A program made the position numbers and the translations under genes. The notes beneath the pieces were generated by a model that was not told where the DNA came from, ran no database searches, and saw only the letters and a program-made list of their open reading frames with translations. Of a stretch of 9,734 bases of DNA, positions 6,018-9,734 are shown in pieces; the first letter of the stretch is position 1, and the number at the start of each line of letters is the position of its first letter. The stretch comes from an uncultured Roseateles sp. GTDB lineage: Bacteria > Pseudomonadota > Gammaproteobacteria > Burkholderiales > Burkholderiaceae. The stretch is taken from assembly GCA_946480605.1 (NCBI GenBank), contig CAMLKW010000171.1:1-9734 (forward strand), in the 5' to 3' direction.

Positions 6018-7238
6018 TCAGTGAGCCGCCCACTTGATCGTGCTGAGGTCGATGCCGTCTTTGTACATATCCCACAGCGGAGACAGCTCGCGCAGCTTGG
6101 CGACGCGGTCAGTCAGCACGCTGACGGCGTAGGCTATCTCTTCCTCGGTCGTGAAGCGGCCGATGGTCATGCGCAGCGAGCTGTGCGCCAGCTCGTCACT
6201 GCGGCCCAGCGCGCGCAGCACGTAGCTGGGCTCCAGGCTGGCCGACGTGCAGGCCGAGCCCGACGACACCGCCAGACCCTTGACGCCCATGATCAGCGAC
6301 TCGCCCTCGACGTAGTTGAACGAGATGTTCAGGTTGTGCGGGACGCGGCGCTCCAGGTCGCCGTTGATGAAGGTCTGCTCGATGCCCGAGAGGCCCTTGA
6401 TGAGCCGGTTGTGCAGCGCGCGGATGCGTTCGTTCTCGGCGCCCATTTCTTCGCGGGCGATGCGGAAGGCCTCGCCCATGCCGACGATCTGGTGCACCGG
6501 CAGCGTGCCGGAGCGCACGCCGCGCTCGTGGCCACCTCCGTGCATCTGTGCTTCCAGGCGCACGCGCGGCTTGCGGCGCACGTACAGCGCGCCGATGCCC
6601 TTGGGGCCATAGCTCTTGTGCGAGGCCAGGCTCATCAGGTCGATGGGCAGCTTGGCAAGGTCGATCTCGACCTTGCCGGTGGCCTGGGCCGCGTCGACGT
6701 GGAAGATGATGCCGCGCTCGCGGCAGATGGTGCCCAGCGCGACGACGTCCTGGATGACGCCGATCTCGTTGTTCACGTACATGACCGAGGCCAGGATGGT
6801 GTCCGGGCGCAGCGCGGCCTTGAAGGCTTCGAGGTCGACGAGGCCGTTTTCCAGCACGTCGAGATAGGTCACGTCGAAGCCCTGGCGCTCCAGCTCGCGC
6901 ATGGTGTCGAGCACGGCCTTGTGCTCGGTCTTCACGGTGATCAGGTGCTTGCCGCGGGTCTTGTAGAACTGCGCGGCGCCCTTCAGGGCCAGGTTGTTGG
7001 ACTCGGTGGCGCCCGAGGTCCAGACGATCTCGCGCGGGTCGGCGCCGATCAGCTCGGCGACCTGCACGCGCGCCTTCTCGACGGCCTCCTCCGCTTCCCA
7101 GCCCCAGGCGTGGCTGCGCGATGCCGGGTTGCCGAAGTGCTCGCGCAACCAGGGAATCATCGCGTCCACCACGCGGGGATCGCACGGCGTCGTCGCGCCG
7201 TAGTCGAGGTAGATCGGGAAGTGCGGGGTCATGTCCAT
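6018..7238 (-). CDS. iscS: Cysteine desulfurase IscS
   Basis: IscS is a PLP enzyme that converts cysteine to alanine and carries the sulfur as a persulfide to IscU and to tRNA thiolation partners. The product is 406 aa (404 in E. coli). Visible features are YLDYGATTP near the N-terminus, H106 (TEHKAVLD) that stacks on PLP, the PLP lysine K208 in [12 protein letters not shown], and the active-site loop cysteine C330 in [17 protein letters not shown]. The long C-terminus ends in the IscU-contacting segment typical of group I desulfurases. Two ATGs are possible (7238 and 7232). I prefer 7238 because GAAG lies 7 nt upstream, but the difference is only two residues. iscR ends 36 nt upstream. Confidence 0.97.
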   Translation of the reverse strand: MDMTPHFPIYLDYGATTPCDPRVVDAMIPWLREHFGNPASRSHAWGWEAEEAVEKARVQVAELIGADPREIVWTSGATESNNLALKGAAQFYKTRGKHLITVKTEHKAVLDTMRELERQGFDVTYLDVLENGLVDLEAFKAALRPDTILASVMYVNNEIGVIQDVVALGTICRERGIIFHVDAAQATGKVEIDLAKLPIDLMSLASHKSYGPKGIGALYVRRKPRVRLEAQMHGGGHERGVRSGTLPVHQIVGMGEAFRIAREEMGAENERIRALHNRLIKGLSGIEQTFINGDLERRVPHNLNISFNYVEGESLIMGVKGLAVSSGSACTSASLEPSYVLRALGRSDELAHSSLRMTIGRFTTEEEIAYAVSVLTDRVAKLRELSPLWDMYKDGIDLSTIKWAAH

Positions 7239-7274
7239 GGAACGACTTCTTTTGAGTTCTTCTGACTGATTGAC

Positions 7275-7808
7275 TTACTTGCTGAACGCGCCACCCAGCG
7301 CGAACACCGAGTTCGGCGCCGTCACGCGGATGGGCTTGAGCACCGGCTGGCTGGAGATGGCGCGCTTGATGGGCGCCGCCTCGACCTCGAAGCCCTTGGC
7401 GAGTTGCTCATCGGCGAGCTTGCGCAGCGAGACGGAGTCGAGGTACTCGATCATCTTGGCGTTCAGGTTGGTCCAGAGTTCGTGGGTGATGCAGCGCCCC
7501 GTGTCCTCACCCATGCAGTTTTCCTTGCCGCCGCAGCCGGTGGCGTCCAGCGCCTCGTCCACAGCAACAATGATGTCGGCAACAGTGATGTCCTCGGCCT
7601 TGCGGCCCAGCGAGTAGCCGCCGCCCGGGCCGCGGGTGGACTCCACCAGTTCATGGCGGCGTAGCTTGCCGAACAGCTGCTCCAGGTATGACAGCGAAAT
7701 CTGCTGGCGTTGGCTGATCGCCGCCAGGGCCACCGGGCCCGTATTCTCGCGCAGCGCCAAATCCAACATCGCGGTGACTGCAAACCGGCCTTTGGTGGTG
7801 AGACGCAT
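7275..7808 (-). CDS. iscR: Fe-S responsive transcription regulator IscR
   Basis: IscR is an Rrf2-family dimer that represses the isc operon when it carries a [2Fe-2S] cluster and controls other genes with or without it. The 177-residue product has an N-terminal winged helix (MRLTTKGRFAVTAMLDLAL, then SLSYLEQLFGKLR and RGPGGGYSLGR for recognition helix and wing). The cluster site is C92, C98, C106 and H109. E. coli has C92, C98, C104 and H107, so here there are two extra residues between the second and third cysteines. The start at 7808 is supported by AAGGAG 6 nt upstream. It heads the operon and would repress it through the region upstream. IscR, rather than NsrR or RirA, is supported by the sequence and the isc genes that follow. 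Confidence 0.97.
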   Translation of the reverse strand: MRLTTKGRFAVTAMLDLALRENTGPVALAAISQRQQISLSYLEQLFGKLRRHELVESTRGPGGGYSLGRKAEDITVADIIVAVDEALDATGCGGKENCMGEDTGRCITHELWTNLNAKMIEYLDSVSLRKLADEQLAKGFEVEAAPIKRAISSQPVLKPIRVTAPNSVFALGGAFSK

Positions 7809-7867
7809 ACGAAACTCCTTTGCGAGATGCCTGAACCGGATTTGTCCAGGTCGATTGATTCGGGGTT

Positions 7868-7883
7868 AACCCGGGATGGCCGG
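7868..7883 (-). repeat. 16-bp repeat, copy 2 (inverted copy of 904-919)
   Basis: AACCCGGGATGGCCGG is the exact reverse complement of 904-919. It lies about 60 bp upstream of iscR, in the predicted leader. Here the arms are one base pair longer, CCCGG-GATGG-CCGGG (7870-7884). It overlaps the 10-bp palindrome GGGTTAACCC (7863-7872). Confidence 0.5.
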
Positions 7884-7898
7884 GACAATAGCCGAGCG

Positions 7899-7942
7899 AA
7901 TCATTTCCGATGATTTTACTCGACTAATCGGACGCATCCCAG
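7899..7942 (-). promoter_or_regulatory. Candidate isc operon promoter and IscR-type operator
   Basis: Read on the minus strand, CTGGGA (7937-7942) and TAAAAT (7913-7918) are 18 bp apart, giving a plausible promoter with a weak -35 box. Between them is TTAGTCGAGTA (7918-7928), which fits one half of the known type 1 IscR site (yAGTCrrSTAT); the other half is poorly matched. AATCAT-N5-ATGATT (7899-7915) forms an inverted repeat over the -10 and start region. An isc promoter is expected here because uvrB ends upstream. The exact elements are uncertain. Confidence 0.4.
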
Positions 7943-7996
7943 GGTTACTGCCTAGCCCCTAGCTTTAAGCAGGTTTTTTGCTGCGACGCAGCAGCG

Positions 7997-9734
7997 TCAG
8001 CGCGGTGAACCCGCCTTGCGAGCGCTGTCCAGCGGCACGATGTTGTCGTGCACGCAGGCGCCGAAGGCTTGCTCACGCAATTGGGCCAGTTGGTCGCGCA
8101 GCCGCGCCGCCTTCTCGAACTCGAGGTTGCGGGCGTGCTCCAGCATCTGCTTTTCCAGCTGGGCGATACGTTTGGCCAGATCCTTCTCAGACAAGTCCTC
8201 GACCCTGGCCGCCGCCAGCAGCTTGGCCTCGTCGCGGCCGGCCTCTTCGGAGTAGACGCCGTCGATCAGGTCCTTAATGCGCTTTTGCACGCTGCGCGGC
8301 GTGATGCCGTTGGCCCCGTTGAACGCGATCTGCTTGGCGCGGCGCCGCTCCGTCTCGCCGATGGCCTTGCGCATGGACTCGGTGATCTTGTCTGCATACA
8401 GGATGGCCTTGCCGTTCAGGTTGCGAGCGGCGCGGCCGATGGTCTGGATCAGGCTGCGCTCGGCGCGCAGGAAGCCCTCCTTGTCGGCGTCCAGGATGGC
8501 CACCAGCGACACCTCGGGGATGTCCAAGCCCTCGCGCAGCAGGTTGATGCCCACCAGCACGTCGAACGCACCCAGCCGCAGGTCGCGCAGGATCTCGACA
8601 CGCTCCACGGTGTCGACGTCCGAGTGCAGGTAGCGCACCTTGACGCCGTTGTCGCTGAGGTAGTCCGTCAGCTGCTCGGCCATGCGCTTGGTCAGCGTGG
8701 TGATCAACACGCGCTCGCCGACCTCCACGCGCAGGCGGATTTCCTGCAGCACGTCATCCACCTGATGCGTCGCCGGCCGCACTTCGACGATGGGGTCAAC
8801 CAGTCCCGTCGGCCGCACGACCTGCTCAACCACCTGGCCCGCGTTGTCCTGCTCGTACTGGCCCGGCGTCGCCGACACGAACACGGCCTGACGCATCTTG
8901 CGTTCGAACTCGGCGAACTTCAGCGGCCGGTTGTCCAGCGCGGACGGCAGGCGGAAGCCGTACTCCACCAGCGTCGTCTTGCGCGCCCGGTCGCCGTTGT
9001 ACATGCCGCCGAACTGGCCGATCAGCACGTGGCTTTCGTCCAGGAACATCAGCGCATCCTTGGGCAGGTAGTCCACCAGCGTCGGCGGCGGATCGCCCGG
9101 CTCGGCACCCGACAGATGGCGCGTGTAGTTCTCGATGCCCTTGCAGTGCCCCACCTCCTGCAGCATCTCCAGGTCGAAGCGCGTGCGCTGCTCGACGCGC
9201 TGCGCCTCGACCAGCTTGCCTTCCTTGACGAAGAAATCGACACGCTCGCGCAGCTCCTGCTTGATGGCCTCGGCCGCGGCCAGCACGCGCTCGCGCGGCG
9301 TCACGTAGTGGCTGCTGGGATAGACGGTGAAGCGCGGGATCTTCTGCCGCACCTGGCCGGTCAGCGGGTCGAACAGCGACAGCGCCTCGATCTCGTCGTC
9401 GAACAGCTCGATGCGGATGGCCAGTTCCGAGTGCTCGGCCGGGAACACGTCGATGGTGTCGCCGCGCACGCGGAAGTGGCCGCGGCTGAACTCCATCTCG
9501 TTGCGCGTGTACTGCATGCGGATCAGGTGGGCGATGACGTCCCGCTGGCCCAGCTTGTCGCCCACGCGCAGCGTCATGACCATCTGGTGATAGTCCGCCG
9601 GCGAGCCGATGCCGTAGATGGCCGACACCGACGCGACGATGACCACGTCGCGCCGCTCCAGCAGGCTCTTGGTGCAGCTCAGGCGCATCTGCTCGATGTG
9701 CTCGTTGATGGCGCTGTCCTTCTCGATGAACAGG
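7997..9734 (-). CDS. uvrB: Excinuclease ABC subunit B, C-terminal part (runs off right edge)
   Basis: UvrB receives damaged DNA from UvrA, checks the lesion with its beta-hairpin and recruits UvrC for incision. 578 codons are visible; roughly the first hundred residues, with the Walker A motif, lie beyond the right edge. The reading frame is open to the edge ([15 protein letters not shown]), so an internal ATG at 9688 is not the true start. In fragment numbering, SAIYGIG (about 37-43) is near the beta-hairpin, and the helicase DESH box lies at 232-235. [10 protein letters not shown] lies near 285-294, [13 protein letters not shown] is motif V and QTIGRAARN is motif VI (about 430-438). The UVR domain that contacts UvrC is about 518-555, followed by a basic tail of about 23 residues. 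It is transcribed toward iscR; no U-tract terminator follows it. Confidence 0.97.
   Translation of the reverse strand, partial: LFIEKDSAINEHIEQMRLSCTKSLLERRDVVIVASVSAIYGIGSPADYHQMVMTLRVGDKLGQRDVIAHLIRMQYTRNEMEFSRGHFRVRGDTIDVFPAEHSELAIRIELFDDEIEALSLFDPLTGQVRQKIPRFTVYPSSHYVTPRERVLAAAEAIKQELRERVDFFVKEGKLVEAQRVEQRTRFDLEMLQEVGHCKGIENYTRHLSGAEPGDPPPTLVDYLPKDALMFLDESHVLIGQFGGMYNGDRARKTTLVEYGFRLPSALDNRPLKFAEFERKMRQAVFVSATPGQYEQDNAGQVVEQVVRPTGLVDPIVEVRPATHQVDDVLQEIRLRVEVGERVLITTLTKRMAEQLTDYLSDNGVKVRYLHSDVDTVERVEILRDLRLGAFDVLVGINLLREGLDIPEVSLVAILDADKEGFLRAERSLIQTIGRAARNLNGKAILYADKITESMRKAIGETERRRAKQIAFNGANGITPRSVQKRIKDLIDGVYSEEAGRDEAKLLAAARVEDLSEKDLAKRIAQLEKQMLEHARNLEFEKAARLRDQLAQLREQAFGACVHDNIVPLDSARKAGSPR

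Noticed and set aside
5602..6075. Extended iscU start at 6075
   Set aside because: The extra 27 residues overlap the end of iscS and do not match the IscU family; AAGGAG before 5994 fixes the start.
6006..7265. Plus-strand open frame of 419 codons opposite iscS
   Set aside because: It is antisense to intact iscS with all catalytic residues, and its composition (Ala, Val, Asp, His, Gln rich) is typical of a mirror frame.
7952..7962. Two CTAG tetranucleotides 3 bp apart downstream of uvrB
   Set aside because: CTAG is uncommon in many proteobacteria, but two copies alone do not define a site, and no known operator is recognisable.

Overview
The window is a high-GC chromosomal segment that looks like a betaproteobacterium, most likely Burkholderiales. 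The pointers are very close Isc and UvrB protein similarity to that group, a TTG/TAGAAT-type promoter, and high third-position GC. This is inferred from remembered family sequences, not from a search. There is no sign of a phage, plasmid, transposon, CRISPR array, tRNA or rRNA. All genes look like core genes.

Left edge (1-873, minus strand): the rpsO-pnp pair. The start of pnp (PNPase) runs off the left edge. Upstream of it is rpsO (ribosomal protein S15). A terminator-like hairpin lies just after rpsO, and a long interrupted stem lies in the pnp leader. rpsO has a promoter and a structured leader of about 150 nt whose last hairpin covers the ribosome binding site.

Divergent region (about 840-1073): the rpsO promoter fires leftward and a heat-shock (RpoH-type) promoter fires rightward into a small hsp20 gene, the only complete plus-strand gene. 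hsp20 meets the convergent tsaD end to end: the tetranucleotide TTAA supplies both stop codons.

Main block (1460-7808, minus strand): an iron-sulfur cluster assembly operon in the order iscR, iscS, iscU, iscA, hscB, hscA, fdx, followed by translationally coupled tsaD. IscR senses cluster status, IscS supplies sulfur and IscU is the scaffold. IscA is an A-type carrier or iron protein, HscB and HscA release the cluster from IscU, and Fdx supplies electrons. tsaD (tRNA t6A synthesis) sits at the distal end; iscX, often found after fdx, is not seen. A strong terminator-like hairpin lies between iscA and hscB, which suggests the first four genes are expressed more than the chaperone/ferredoxin/tsaD part.

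Right edge (7997-9734, minus strand): the C-terminal six-sevenths of uvrB (nucleotide excision repair). The 188-base gap between uvrB and iscR should hold the isc promoter and operator. It contains a candidate IscR half-site, two inverted repeats and a 16-bp sequence repeated in opposite orientation near hsp20.

I see no clearly undescribed protein system. The points worth a second look are regulatory: RNA structures in the rpsO and pnp leaders, the heat-shock promoter inside an inverted repeat, the internal isc terminator, the fdx-tsaD coupling and the shared 16-mer.
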